Positions 11,211 through 22,057 of a stretch of 64,000 bases of DNA are shown piece by piece. Positions within the stretch are counted from its first letter, which is position 1; every line of letters starts with the position of its first letter. The DNA is from Siphonodentalium dalli. Lineage: Eukaryota > Mollusca > Scaphopoda > Gadilida > Siphonodentaliidae. The translations under genes and the position numbers were made by a program. Location of the stretch: positions 166,350,090-166,414,089 of the forward strand of contig CP136062.1 in the NCBI GenBank assembly GCA_032622095.1, read 5' to 3'. The notes beneath the pieces are model-generated. The model had not been told where the DNA came from. It was given only the letters and a program-made list of their open reading frames with translations, and did no database searches.

Positions 11211-12090
11211 TAGCTCAAGTTACTTTGTAAGTTTGAGCTATTGCCATGGGTTGGCATCTGTGTGTTCGCAGCCCTTTTAATTCAGATTGTTTGGCTTTGG
11301 CAATCTGCTACGGCAACCGTTTATTGTAGCCCAGCTTGCTTCAGCAAATGGCCTCGACATTGCCAATTGCTGTAGCCAATCATGAGGGCTGAGATCGGGT
11401 GTCTGTCAACAATTTCCTTTGGCGCGGGCTACAGGTTGTTCCTTTGGTCTGATCTTTAATATTTTATGATATTTGTCATAAATGTTGACATTGACATACA
11501 GATGGGAACGAGTCATTTTGGGGTATTTTCGGCAAAAAAAACATGACTGTCAGTGGACATCTTGGATTTCAAAATTCAATCAATTGGCGTGGGCTACAGG
11601 TCGTACTGCTTGTGTGATCATCATGAAATATGTCATGGATGTTAATATTGATATGGAAATCAGAACGAGTTATTTTGGGGTCGTTTCACCAAAAAACATG
11701 GCTGCCAGCAGCCATCTTGGATTTTACTCTTTACATGACTAAATTTTGGCGTGGGCTGCAGGTTGTAGCTTTGGTCAGATGTTCATTAAATTTATCATGG
11801 ATGTTAACAATGACATGTAGATGGGAAACAGGTCATTTTGGTGTCGTTCGGTCAAAAAACATGGCCGCCAGTAGCCATCTTAGATTTTGCTCTTTGCATG
11901 ACTAAATCCTTTGGCGCGGGCTACAGGTCGTACCTTTTGTGTGAAATTTATCATGATTGTTGACATGTAAATGGGAAGGAGTCATTTTGTTATTCAGCGC
12001 AAAAACATGGCCGCTGGCGGCCATCTTCGATTTCAAAATTTAATCAATTGGTGCGGGCTACAGGTCGTACTGTGCCAGGGTTTCCGTTAT
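11211..12090 (+). repeat. Second copy of the 165-bp-unit element, diverged
   Basis: A TAGCTCAAGTTACTTTGTAAG head is followed by five diverged units with GGGCTACAGGTCGTAC, GACATGTAGATGGGAA and CATGGCCGCCAG words. The tail is missing: near 12,065 the sequence passes into another repeat that starts CAGGGTTTCCGTTATTACAG. Confidence 0.75.
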
Positions 12091-12195
12091 TACAGCTCAG
12101 CGTCCGTAGAACAGCCTGATTCCCCTCACAGATTATCTGTTTGGTTCATACATATACCAAATGTCAGTCACAATATGTCGTAAAAAAAAATTGCA
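12069..12195. repeat. Short dispersed repeat, also at 46.5 kb
   Basis: About 125 bp nearly identical to 46,490-46,605. Shared words include CAGATTATCTGTTTGGTTCA and ATATACCAAATGTCAGTC, with an A-run after AATATGTCGT. Family unknown; no coding potential. Confidence 0.7.
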
Positions 12196-12540
12196 ACTTT
12201 TTATAAAGCACTGCCCACTCGTGTGATGTAATGTACATGTGCCCAGTACTGGTGTAATAATGTAATATCGATACATCTGAGTAAAATAATTGTCACTAGC
12301 ACAATATAATGTACATAAACTGAGATTTCTGTTTTAAGCGTGCATATTTATATTTGTAACTCAACGTTATTTGTAATTATTTTAATATCAGTACATGTAT
12401 ATACACATATCAAAAAAATTCCAAAGTTATGTTCAGAAAATTGATCAAAGTGAACTCTCCGCAAAATTCAAAATACTGACCCCAAGAGCTCGGGATTAGC
12501 TCTCAATGCATTGGATTTTGAAAAAATTCCAGGGAAGACC
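12196..12540. other. Non-coding DNA
   Basis: No gene or repeat recognised in this AT-rich stretch. Confidence 0.5.
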
Positions 12541-13771
12541 CAGGGATTTTTTTAGGTGTCCTCAGGGTCCGGTAAACGGCCCCATTCCCAATGGGAAAAA
12601 GGCACCTTTATTCCCAATTTTCAACCACCAAATTCCCAATTGCAGGCAGGTATATAATACCATCGGGTTTATTGAATAATTATCAATTTTTTTCCGAGTT
12701 TTGTACACTCAGTCGATCGATAAACGACTGAAAACCCGTAGTAAATCGGCGATATCGGGAACATGCCCGCATCGTGTAATGGCGACCTAACTATTAGCTT
12801 AAAATGTGAATTACCTCGCCTCTACCAGTCAGCGCATTTATGAAAGAGGGATGATAACTCTAAATAAATTGCTGATTTAAAACACGTGTACAGTAAATAT
12901 AAATATAAATGTTTCGACCAACACATCCTCGGAAAGTCTTAGTGTCCCCATTAATTAGTATTTAATATGTGTACACAGCAAGGACTTGCATAAAGTTTAA
13001 AACAACTTGTCAATTTAATTCAACCCGAACTGTATTCAGGAAACTAATTGCGTAGGTGATGTAAAAACAGCATTTCACAATGACACCGCTGCCTGGATGA
13101 ACATGAAAGATGCCGCCGACGTTATTCACACTTTCCCTGAACATTGTGATTAGCAATCGCTGGGTGGCAACTAGGGACCCTGGACAGTGGGCTGGCTGCC
13201 ACTCAGTGATTGCTAATCATGTTGTTTACATTGTTGTCATGTGAGAGTGGAGTGAAGTGAAAAGAACTCACACATGCTTTTTTTTTTAATATGTCTTCGA
13301 TGAGCGGTAATCACCCGTGTTGTCTCTTCATTGTGGTAGTACCGTACTGGTACATGTAGCTCAATATGGGAATGATAACACGGACACATTGATTTGGTAT
13401 TAATTATTTTATTTTATTTATTGAATTACAACTAGATAACTATCCATCCTTGGGGTGTTTCATTACCGTTTTTCCGTCGAAGTTTGGTGGATGGCTTGAA
13501 TTCTTCCGTTGTTATCTGTGAATTTTCAACTTACCTGAGGCTGAGAAATGGACCTCAATAGGCTGGGATTTTAATCCATCTTTGAGTTACCTGTGTTTAA
13601 GTTGCGTTATACACCGACAAGTACGGTATTAGTACTATTTACTTGTGTGTAACAGTGATTAATTGAATTTTTCTAAAACATGGAAAATTCCCAATTTTGG
13701 TCTGTAAAGACACCTTTTTCCCAATTCGAACAGACCCGGACCCATTCCCAATATAGGCAGAAAAATCCCTG
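12541..13771. mobile_element. 1.23-kb TIR element, CAGGGATTTTT ends
   Basis: The left end CAGGGATTTTTTTAGGTGTC and the right end read in reverse, CAGGGATTTTTCTGCCTATA, are inverted. Similarity continues inward through GGGTCCGG, CATTCCCAATGGG, AAAAAGG and CCCAATTTT words for about 100 bp. The 5-bp word AGACC lies directly outside both ends. An inner palindrome (GATTAGCAATC... at about 13,150 against 13,210) adds structure. No transposase frame. The CAGGG terminus suggests a hAT-like non-autonomous element, but no clean 8-bp duplication is seen. Confidence 0.7.
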
Positions 13772-14254
13772 AGACCACCCCCCCCCCAACACAGCATCAG
13801 CAGATACTCCCTCCCGAACCTTCCTCACTCATGTTACCAGTATGCCTTTGGCATATCATTGCCCAAAAACAGGTCCCCAAAAAATCCCTGGATACTTCAC
13901 TGGTCAGTGTAATTAACAGTTTTGGAATGGAGGTTGGACATTTTACTTTGAATGAGTGATAGCTAGCTAAGTATATAGAATAGCAGGGTGAATAATCAAC
14001 AATAATAGAGATATACATGTATGTATTTATTATGATTGAATATTCCCTACCCAGTTGCTAACTTTAAAACTTTCAATTAACGTAAAGTACATGTACATTT
14101 GTAGTACATGTACCTCCACTACCGGTAACCGTAACAATATTGGATATGCTAATTGTTTAATGTATATATGAATGAACATGCTCCATGTGTGTTTAGCATT
14201 GACATGCGTCATTGTATCCTGATCTCTCACAATAAAACTTGTTTTGTCCAGCGG
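13772..14254. other. Non-coding DNA
   Basis: Opens with a C-run (about 13,778-13,788). No gene recognised. The minus-strand frames of 73 and 83 codons lack any motif. Confidence 0.5.
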
Positions 14255-14500
14255 GGTACAAATGTAGCAAACAGTCGGCAATTCATTTGATGATGCGACA
14301 TGGTTTCTTGTCGGGTCGTTGTATATTCTTCAAATTTGAACACATGGCGACATCATTGTATATTCATATTTGAAAGGTGGCACTACTAGTATGTCTTTGC
14401 AATGTGCTGGCTGTCACCGTGTTCAATGAACTGAATGCACTCGCCCTTGAATCTGATTGGACCAATGGGAAGTTGCTTGACATTCTCTCTAAACCATGGA
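14255..14500 (-). repeat. Arm of an inverted duplication with 20.67-20.9 kb
   Basis: The reverse complement matches 20,665-20,905 at roughly 90-95% by eye. The match runs from the CCATGGTTTAGAGAGAA word through the shared stop codon and on through GCCACCTTTCAAATATG and CATGTCGCATCATCAAATGA. The copies lie 6.4 kb apart in opposite orientation. Confidence 0.75.
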
Positions 14501-14697
14501 ACCAATGATGCAATTTTTTTTTTTCGTTTTTCTATAATATCTTGGGGTACTTCATTAAAAAGATCAAAACACACATGCACATATATTGATGTATCGGAAG
14601 CCAAATTGATATTTAATAAATATTGGAAGTTAAAGGTAATCAATCTCATTCGATCAGGCCTTTGATTATGAGGCGTGTGATTGCGCTCGCGCACCAT
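14386..14697 (-). CDS. Possible terminal exon of unknown gene (conserved C-terminal peptide)
   Basis: A 103-codon minus-strand frame ends in FRENVKQLPIGPIRFKGE followed by CIQFIEHGDSQHIAKTY and a stop. I do not recognise the family. Only the last 35-40 codons are worth attention. The same stretch exists at about 20,672-20,780 on the plus strand, and of the four differences between the copies three are silent in this frame (the fourth is Phe to Leu). A TTTAG before AGAGAA could be a splice acceptor, making the real exon shorter than the frame. The upstream half, with a KRKKK run from an A-tract, is probably not coding. Both copies may instead be arms of an unrecognised element. Confidence 0.3.
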   Translation of the reverse strand: MVRERNHTPHNQRPDRMRLITFNFQYLLNINLASDTSIYVHVCFDLFNEVPQDIIEKRKKKIASLVPWFRENVKQLPIGPIRFKGECIQFIEHGDSQHIAKTY

Positions 14698-15539
14698 AGC
14701 ATGCCTGAAATTAAATCTTGGGCGAGTAATTAATCACACTCCTCGGCGATATTCGGCGCACGATTGAAAAAGGGTTAACTCGCAGCTGCATCGGCAGTGT
14801 TAATGCCGTGTGACTGATTTGATATCAGTTAACCTCGCCACTATGGTCGACAGTAAGCAGTTGGCACCCAGCCTTTGATGTGCCATCGGCAGTAAGGCAC
14901 CCTTTGATGCCAGGTTATCATTATCTCACAGCTGCGGAGATGATTCCTGATCGGATTTGGATTCCGACTTTTTGACTGACAATGACTCATCAGATTCGAG
15001 TAGTTCCAGGTTACCGGGGTCCGGGGAGAGTACCGACAGTGACACGGAAGATGAACGTTCAGAGTGAACAATTCAGTTGATTTAACCCTCTATCGTTCCT
15101 CACCATGGATACTTCCAAATTCATAGAATTTGTTTTTAGTTTTAATTGTTCATTACTTCAATGTGAAGAATACATGTGTACAAGATGAATCACACTGGTG
15201 ATAAAAATTGATTTAATTTTGAGTCTTCGTTCGACATTTTATACCCCAGAAATATCCACCAAAATCACACGCCTGGGTTTCAGGTTTAGGCGAGTGACCA
15301 ATCACACTCCTGCATTTTACAGAATTTACAGGACTGTTCGATGATCGCCAAATCATCAGATTCAAACAAAAACAACAATTTTTGTTTAAATGCGGTTCGA
15401 GTTATGAGAATCGATTAATCACCCAAATAATTCTAACCACAGTCAACTCTAGAACAAAATTGCCCAAAACCTGTTATTTATTAACAATTTGTTCAAAACA
15501 CTTTGTCAATTATATGGCACAAAAAAGCCACTTTATTTT
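14698..15539. other. Non-coding DNA with a short direct repeat
   Basis: A GGCGAGTxAxxAATCACACTCCT-type word occurs at about 14,720 and again at about 15,290. No gene is supported. The 76-codon minus-strand frame at 14,841-15,071 has no recognisable domain. Confidence 0.5.
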
Positions 15540-15792
15540 AGAGTTAGACTTAGAGTTATCGATCTTCATGCACAACTTGGTCCGAGACCATCTTCTCATT
15601 GGCCTTTTACTTGGCTTCTTAAAATTATCAATGGTGAGAAACAATAGATTTAAAAAATCTTAAGTCATTCACCTCATGTACTAGTAGCTTCAAATATTAA
15701 ACTCCGTAAAATGTAGATCTACTTGTATATACCGGTATACAAATGTATATGAATTGAGTTTCATAATTAAACATTTCATAATTTGTTTTCAG

Positions 15793-15849
15793 TGTCAAGT
15801 TCAGCATTGTTATCGGAGCTTGCTATTTCCCAGTATACTCCAGGTACAG
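15793..15849 (+). CDS. Candidate 57-nt exon, copy A
   Basis: Bounded by ATTTGTTTTCAG and GGTAAGT. All three frames are open. The frame that leaves two bases at the start reads SSSALLSELAISQYTPGT and ends in phase 1. Between the two copies two of three differences are silent in that frame, whereas the other frames give three and two replacements. Phase 1 at both ends means the exon can be duplicated or skipped without a frame shift. It also joins in frame to the DUF6589-like exon at 40,872 (…TPGT-G-NFYCGPD). Function unknown; part of the same host gene only by inference. Confidence 0.4.
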
Positions 15850-15862
15850 GTAAGTGTAACTT

Positions 15863-15930
15863 TGGAGGTGCCACGATTATTGATTTTGATAATCGATAAT
15901 CGGTCGTCAATAATCAACTACAACTTATTT
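15863..15930. mobile_element. 68-bp remnant of hAT-like element
   Basis: GGAGGTGCCACGATTATTGA matches the left end of the 18,968-21,125 element. The remnant is flanked by the same 7-bp word GTAACTT on both sides (15,856-15,862 and 15,931-15,937). It is either an internally deleted copy or the form ancestral to the long one. Confidence 0.65.
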
Positions 15931-16095
15931 GTAACTTACAAATTTCGTTCACTTGAGTCCATCAAATCTACCAGTAGTGCTAATACTAGCACATATCAAA
16001 TTCATACTCACACTATTTATATAAGTGAAATGTATCTTTCCTTTTATTTTGGCTAACCTATACTTTGGTTGTGTTTTATTCGGATACAGAAGTAT

Positions 16096-18659
16096 AAATG
16101 TACATGTACACAGTCCTTCCCATCAGGAAAACACAGCGAGAACATTTATTTGCTCCCATAATTCAGAAGACGGGTGTAATATTGCACCCATACTATAATT
16201 GCAAGTTGGGTTTTTCTCAAACAAAAATTCATTGTGAAATAGACCTACAGTGTATGTCTAGTTACACTTTAATATGCCATAGTTGAACTGAGCTGGTAAG
16301 GGATCTAAATGAACCTTCAAATAGTTCACTATGGAACGAACAATTACAGTCTCCATTAGTATTTTGAGATGAGGGATGGTTGCGAATTTTAGCAACCGTG
16401 ATTTTAAAATTACGAGTGCGTACGGGTGTGAGAGCTATCACTCCCGTCTCCTGGGAAGGACTAATAGTCTATGTACACTATGCAAATAAGTGCAACATCA
16501 TGCATGTAAATCATCAAAGAAATGTGTGAATATTACTTAATTCCATAGGATATTTTGTTGCCTAATTTAGCTACATGTATTGTCATGAATGTAGTCAATC
16601 CGTGGACTGTGGTCATATACCGTTATATACATGTATATTGTTCAGCTAAAACTTTATTTACAACAATTTATTGGGAAAATAACAATACCGATTACCGTAC
16701 CGATACCAAGGTAAATCAAAACAAATTTACCGACACCGACATTGAATTGTCAATACCGCCATCTCTACTGCTAGTAAGCTTATAAACTATAATCACTTAA
16801 ATACCCATTTGTTGATCTGCATGTCTATGCATCCATAGACTTGTTTTACTCAGTTATGGCCCTTTGTTGACTGACTAGTAATAGTAATGGGCGTTTAACC
16901 GAGAAAACAACTTGGTTTTGGTTTAATACAATACCAACCGAAACCGATTGACATGAAGCTGCTCCAACGAAAGTTCTGTTTTTCAGTCGAGTTTGATGAG
17001 AGACAATTGGCGGGCAGGAGGCAGTGCTCACGCAAATTGCGAAAGAAAAACAAAAGTTGCTCAATAAAATGTGTTATTGGCTAAATAAAGTGCCTCAAAG
17101 AATTTGGCTGTGTGGGTTTTAAATTAACTGCTGTCTGACAGATTAAGTTTTAACTATCATGTTGACAGTCTGAATGAAAGCACTGGCTAATTGATTCTCG
17201 GCTTCTGCCACAGCGACTTGTTGTAATTGTATCGCGTACAATGAATGGGATTCATACTTCTACTCGATAAAACACACAATTATTGTATTGCTTTCATATT
17301 GCCAAACATTAGTGAAACAAAGAAAAGACACATATCCTACATTAGACGTTACATAAACATTATATTGTGTACCCGTGTTGACTGAAATGTGAGAGGGTCT
17401 TCTCCTACCAACATTTAATCAAAGAAAAACGGCAAAACAGACTTTTTTTTCCTCATTTAAATTAAAATTAAATTGAATATCCTCCAATGTTTGATTATTA
17501 CTACTGTTGTTAATATTTTGTTGTTTTACCTACCAGAACCTGTTATTATGCCCCCGACTTGAAGTCGGCGGGTATATAGTCTACGTCCGTACGTATGTTC
17601 GTTCTTACAAACATTTTGCATTATTGTTTAGCAACCGCTGGGCAGATTTAGCTGATATTTGGTATTGATAATCTGTATGTGGAGGTGTTGGGAGACACCT
17701 GTGATGCGTTCAGTTCAGAACAGGTTCTAATGTTTAATAGCCGCAGATGTCACAAATTAATTAACATATCCAAATGAGTGTGTCAATCTAATCTGTTTAC
17801 AGAAATTAGCAACATAATTAATCTAGAAACAGCTTTCAGAAGGCTTGGACCCATGTTTTAAAATCACTATAAGCCATGTGTCATTTTGTAAACCATGCAT
17901 TTGGGTATTAGGTGGTGATCAAGTTCAACAAGTTTTTCCCGAAATTGTCCGGGAACGTTTCAACCTTTGATTATGTAATAATGTGAAACATTGTGCAGTA
18001 TTTCCAGTTTTAGGTAAAAAATACTGTTAATTCTGTCACGTGTGTTACAAGCCAAATGTGAATTTCCTGACAATTTTTTTTCTTGATATACATGTACATC
18101 ATATATCCAAGTACTGTAGCAGGCATGCCTACAGAATAAGGTGGTCATTGTTTGTAAAATGACATGTGAATCAGTTTGTTAATCATAACATTTTTTCTTA
18201 GACAGCATCAGCATTTCAACATGTATAGGATCAATTGTTTGGCTATAGTAGCCATAAGTTTGAACACTGATCTGCAAGGCATACACATGTACAATCCACA
18301 TACAAATATTTTTTCCTGATAAATTGGATCAACATTATGGAGAAAAAAAAAATTGTGACCCCGAGTCCAATTTGATTTTTTGTGTGTTGTGGACCACTTT
18401 GCGTGGAATGGCCCTAACTGATTCAAACCATATTTGGTATATAAGTCTCTTGTAACAATATCTTGGACGAATTCGAAAACCAGGTTTGTCCGAAATTTCT
18501 CTCCAGAGTTATGGGCCCTAGTCTGTCAAATTTTAGCATTTGTTTTACTGTTAGCATGATAACTGAATCAAATATCAAACGATATTTGAGATATACATGT
18601 AACTGTCTTGCAACGATATCTCGGATGAAATTTTGTCACTGTCAATTATCTGGTGCAAA
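16096..18659. other. Non-coding DNA with a truncated GCCCCCGAC repeat
   Basis: No gene supported. At 17,548-17,690 there is a truncated copy of the repeat also present at 52.9 and 60.1 kb (ATGCCCCCGACTTGAAGTCG, then GCAACCGCTGGGCAGATTTA). Around 18,330-18,600 there are degenerate words such as CAGAGTTATGGGCCC that belong to the same repeat style. The rest shows nothing I can name. Confidence 0.55.
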
Positions 18660-18967
18660 AAAAACACTTGATTTTGAGAGACTTAGTGTTATCAATCTTC
18701 ATTCGCAATTTGGTCCAAGACCATTTTATCAGTGGCCTTTTACTTGGCTACCTAAAATTATCAATGGTGAGAAATAATAAATTTCAAATCTGAAGTCATT
18801 GATCTCATCTGGCTTAAAATATTAAACTCTGTAATATTTAGATCTATATATATATATATGAGGTTTCAGAATTAAATATTTCATTATTTGTTTTCAGTGT
18901 CAAGTTCAGCTTTGTTATCGGAGCTTGCTATTTCACAGTATATTCCAGGTACAGGTAAGTGTAACTT
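18660..18967 (+). repeat. Segmental duplicate, copy B (left part)
   Basis: Parallels 15,540-15,862, including the intronic flank, a TA-rich tract at about 18,845-18,860, the 57-nt exon-like block and its donor. Continues at 21,126 after the inserted element. Confidence 0.8.
18898..18954 (+). CDS. Candidate 57-nt exon, copy B
   Basis: Bounded by TTTGTTTTCAG and GGTAAGT as in copy A. The favoured frame reads SSSALLSELAISQYIPGT and is phase 1 at both ends. It differs from copy A at three bases: two silent, one Thr to Ile. Both copies keep intact splice sites, so both could be used, in tandem or as alternatives. The protein family is not recognised from 18 residues. Confidence 0.4.
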
Positions 18968-19341
18968 TAGAGGTGCCACGATTATTGATTTTGATAATTG
19001 GTCGTCAATAATCGACTATCATCGATTAATCGTACCTAATATTAATAAGAATAGCAGAAGTTATATAATACTGTAATATGTCCCATTGGCTGGGTGCTGG
19101 TTAACTGCACTATCGCTGGTTGTTCTCGGCGATGTTATGGCTATAATATTTGTGAGTTCATTAGAATGAACATAGCGATTAATTTCAGTGTTATGAATAG
19201 CCAAATTTACAAACAATATAAAAGTAGGAATCTACGATGGACTGCTGGTGGTCCCTAAAAAAGGAATCAAATCGGAAACTAAAAGTTTCATCAAAACACC
19301 AAAGCATTGTTAACAATCACAAATATGTTCCACCACCGCAC

Positions 19342-20491
19342 CAGGCCTCAGCCTAGGGGTCCAGAACAGGGAGACTTGAAGTCTCCCTCCAGGAAATTTA
19401 GGGAGACTTCAGGCAATTTAGGGAGACTTCAGGGAGAAGTGGGGAGACTACCAAAAATTGACAATTTTCAAATATCGCTTTATTTTATAACATCTGACAA
19501 TAAAAAATTTAAAAAGATAAAATAAGAAATAAAACTAAAAAAAATTGACTTTATCTGAAATTAGCTTAATTAATTGTTATTATACATTTAAAATTTTTGG
19601 AAATGTTTTGTGTAGCTATCATTTAAGCAAGACAATTATCAAGTTACAGTAGTAGTTAATTTTTTAACTAAATGAAAGTAGTATTATTTCCTAGACTGCA
19701 GCTTGAAAGACACCTTTGTACAGTCTGATTTATGATGCAGGTAACTTTGTAAGTTTAATTTGGTCACGGCTGTAATGTGGGTGTCCGCTAAAATAAACAA
19801 TAAGGACTAACTAACAAAGGAGTTGCAAAAGCTTTTATTAATTAATGGCCTCCCTTAATTAATGCCAACATCACTGGTATAATCTGATTAAAGCAATAAA
19901 CTTGACATTATTTTATTTACGGAAGCGGGTCTCTTCAAAAAGTCCGACGCGGTCTCTTCAAAAAGTCCGACGCGTTACCGAAACGAACTTCCGAAGCGCC
20001 TGGTACATACTCTGATAATCATGATAATGTCGTAATTGTTTTATATCTGAAAAGCGGGACGGCGGTCTTTTAAGTTAATTAAAACATTTATTTGTGACAC
20101 TCACAATGGTCAGTAACAACACAGATGCGAACATCTCATCGTGTTTTCAGCGTGTCAAAACATTCGTGATTAACATTCATTACCACAAAGGGATCGAACA
20201 AAGGCGACTGAATAACAACACAAAAACAATAGGTCATATTTTATTTTTTATTTTAAACACTTGGGTCTTTGTCTCTGTATCGTCTGTTTCTTTTTTGGGA
20301 TGGCCGCCACAATTCATCTGTATACGGACATGTCCGGGAAAAAAAACTAGAAAAGAAATTAATAAAAAAAAAAAAAAAAATTGCCCCTAAAATTGAAGGC
20401 GACTTCGATTTCGCCTTAGAGCGACGACAGGGCGAAGTCAGCGACAGTAAGGCGACAATCTCGCCCGAGTCGCCTTGTGAGCTGAGGCCTG
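19342..20491. mobile_element. 1150-bp non-autonomous hAT-like element, perfect 8-bp TSD
   Basis: It starts CAGGCCTCAGC and ends GCTGAGGCCTG, an exact 11-bp TIR. The 8-bp word CACCGCAC is perfectly duplicated at 19,334-19,341 and 20,492-20,499. Subterminal zones carry repeated GGGAGACTTCAGG words on the left and GGCGACTTCG or GGCGAAGTC words on the right, typical of transposase-binding clusters. A direct repeat of TCTCTTCAAAAAGTCCGACG lies at about 19,930 and 19,953. No frame resembles a transposase. The intact TSD suggests fairly recent insertion. Confidence 0.9.
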
Positions 20492-20664
20492 CACCGCACA
20501 TTGCAGGACTCAGAACAAGCTACTAGTAAGTATTTGATAATAGTCAGTTTCATTCTGCATTCACCACATGATATGCATAGCCTTTACTAGTAACTTCTAA
20601 GTATACTTATGCAAACCAAGTATACTCGCAATTACATTGCTGATTAAATGTCATGTATATTGGT

Positions 20665-20905
20665 TCCATGGTTTAGAGAGAACGTCAAGCAACTTCCCAT
20701 TGGTCCAATCAGATTCAAGGGCGAGTGTATTCAGTTAATTGAACACGGTGACAGTCAGCACATTGCAAAGACATACTAGTAGTGCCACCTTTCAAATATG
20801 TATATACAATGATGTCGCCATGTGTTCAAATTTGTAGAATATACAACGACCAGGCGAGACACATGTCGCATCATCAAATGAACTTCCGACTGTTACATTT
20901 GTACA
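20665..20905 (+). repeat. Other arm of the inverted duplication with 14.25-14.5 kb
   Basis: Carries the same 35-codon tail (FRENVKQLPIGPIRFKGE…HIAKTY, stop at about 20,779) and the same downstream sequence to about 20,905. Upstream of the CCATGG word the two copies diverge. Confidence 0.75.
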
Positions 20906-21125
20906 TGTATTAGTAGTACTGATGTTATTGGAATATTGATACACGTTCAAATGTTGTTAACCCTCAGTTGTAGATTAAACTGTAAAACAAATACGGTATT
21001 CAGTAATACCCGGCATTTTCTGACGTCCGAAATAAATAACGTAGATTAATTGACGATGGAAATGGTAATCGATTATCAGCATTATCAACGGTTCATCAAT
21101 TATACGATTAATCGTGGCACCCCTA

Positions 21126-22057
21126 GTAACTTACAAATTTGGTTGACTTGAGTTCATCAACTCTACCAATAGTGCTAATACTGGCACTGATATAATTTTT
21201 ACTTGAAAAATTGAAAGGTATCTTTGCTTTTATTTTGTCTAACCTATACTTTGGTTGTGTCACTAAAGAGACAGCAGTATACATGTACACTATGCAAATT
21301 TCCCAAAATCTTGACTTATGGTTTGACGAGGGACGGTTGGCAGGCGGTGGACCTAAAGAATGTCTTATAACTTTGACATTTGTGAACGCAACAAGGTTAC
21401 ATTTGTCGTATTTCCAGTTTAACTTATCGCAAAAATGTTTATCAAATTATATAGATGTATTCCAGATGTTTACAGAGTGAAAATTACTCATTCTGATGCT
21501 GAAAAAAACTGTTGAGTTCTTTATAAATGTAAAGTGGGATTAGTCACAATGCTTGAAATATTAGCATAGGTCAAATTCGGTCCTTGGAAGTTGGAAATGA
21601 CTGGAGTGCAATGGTGTCATTGGATTTCAGATCAATATCTGAGATCAAATTTCTCGAACTGAAAAGAGATATTGCATGTTGCGTCAGGGAGCCTACTTTG
21701 TATAAAAGTTACAAAGTTACAAACAAAAACTGTAATATACAATGATGCATGTGGAATTGTTTATCTCAATATTAAAATATTAATGAAATTGAATCTATTA
21801 ATAGGTAGAGATTCAAACCCCACTGCCCTTGGATCCCTTGTCATGAATCTATTTAAAATCTGACAACTTGTTAATGTTTTGACTTACAGTATTATGATGG
21901 GGAATTTTTTCCGGTACATGTGTTAGTGTAACATTAAACAGACAATGCAGGGCATAAATTTCTTAGTTAATACTTGTTCCTAAATAATGCATTTGACAAT
22001 TACTAGTAGGGATGGTGCCATCACGATTCCTGTGATCCGATAATTGCAATAAAATTG
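21126..22057. other. Copy B right part, then non-coding DNA
   Basis: 21,126-21,285 continues segmental copy B (CTACCAATAGTGCTAATACT and CCTATACTTTGGTTGTGT). After that no gene or repeat is recognised up to the next repeat element. Confidence 0.6.

Larger units (their letters stand above)
15540..16095 (+). repeat. Segmental duplicate, copy A
   Basis: This matches 18,660-18,967 plus 21,126-21,285 (copy B). The shared order is GGCCTTTTACTTGGC, AAAATTATCAATGGTGAGAA, a 57-nt exon-like block, a TAACTTACAAATTT word, CCAGTAGTGCTAATACT and CCTATACTTTGGTTGTGT. Copy B is split by an insertion of about 2.16 kb at the place where copy A holds a 68-bp remnant. Confidence 0.8.
18968..21125. mobile_element. 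2.16-kb hAT-like element with nested insertions
   Basis: The left end TAGAGGTGCCACGATTATTG and the right end in reverse, TAGGGGTGCCACGATTAATC, are inverted. GTAACTT lies directly outside both ends (18,961-18,967 and 21,126-21,132). A TAGGGGTG(C/A)CACGATTA-type terminus is a familiar hAT style. No transposase is recognisable. The interior includes another hAT-like element with a perfect duplication (19,342-20,491) and one arm of an inverted duplication (20,665-20,905). Confidence 0.7.
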
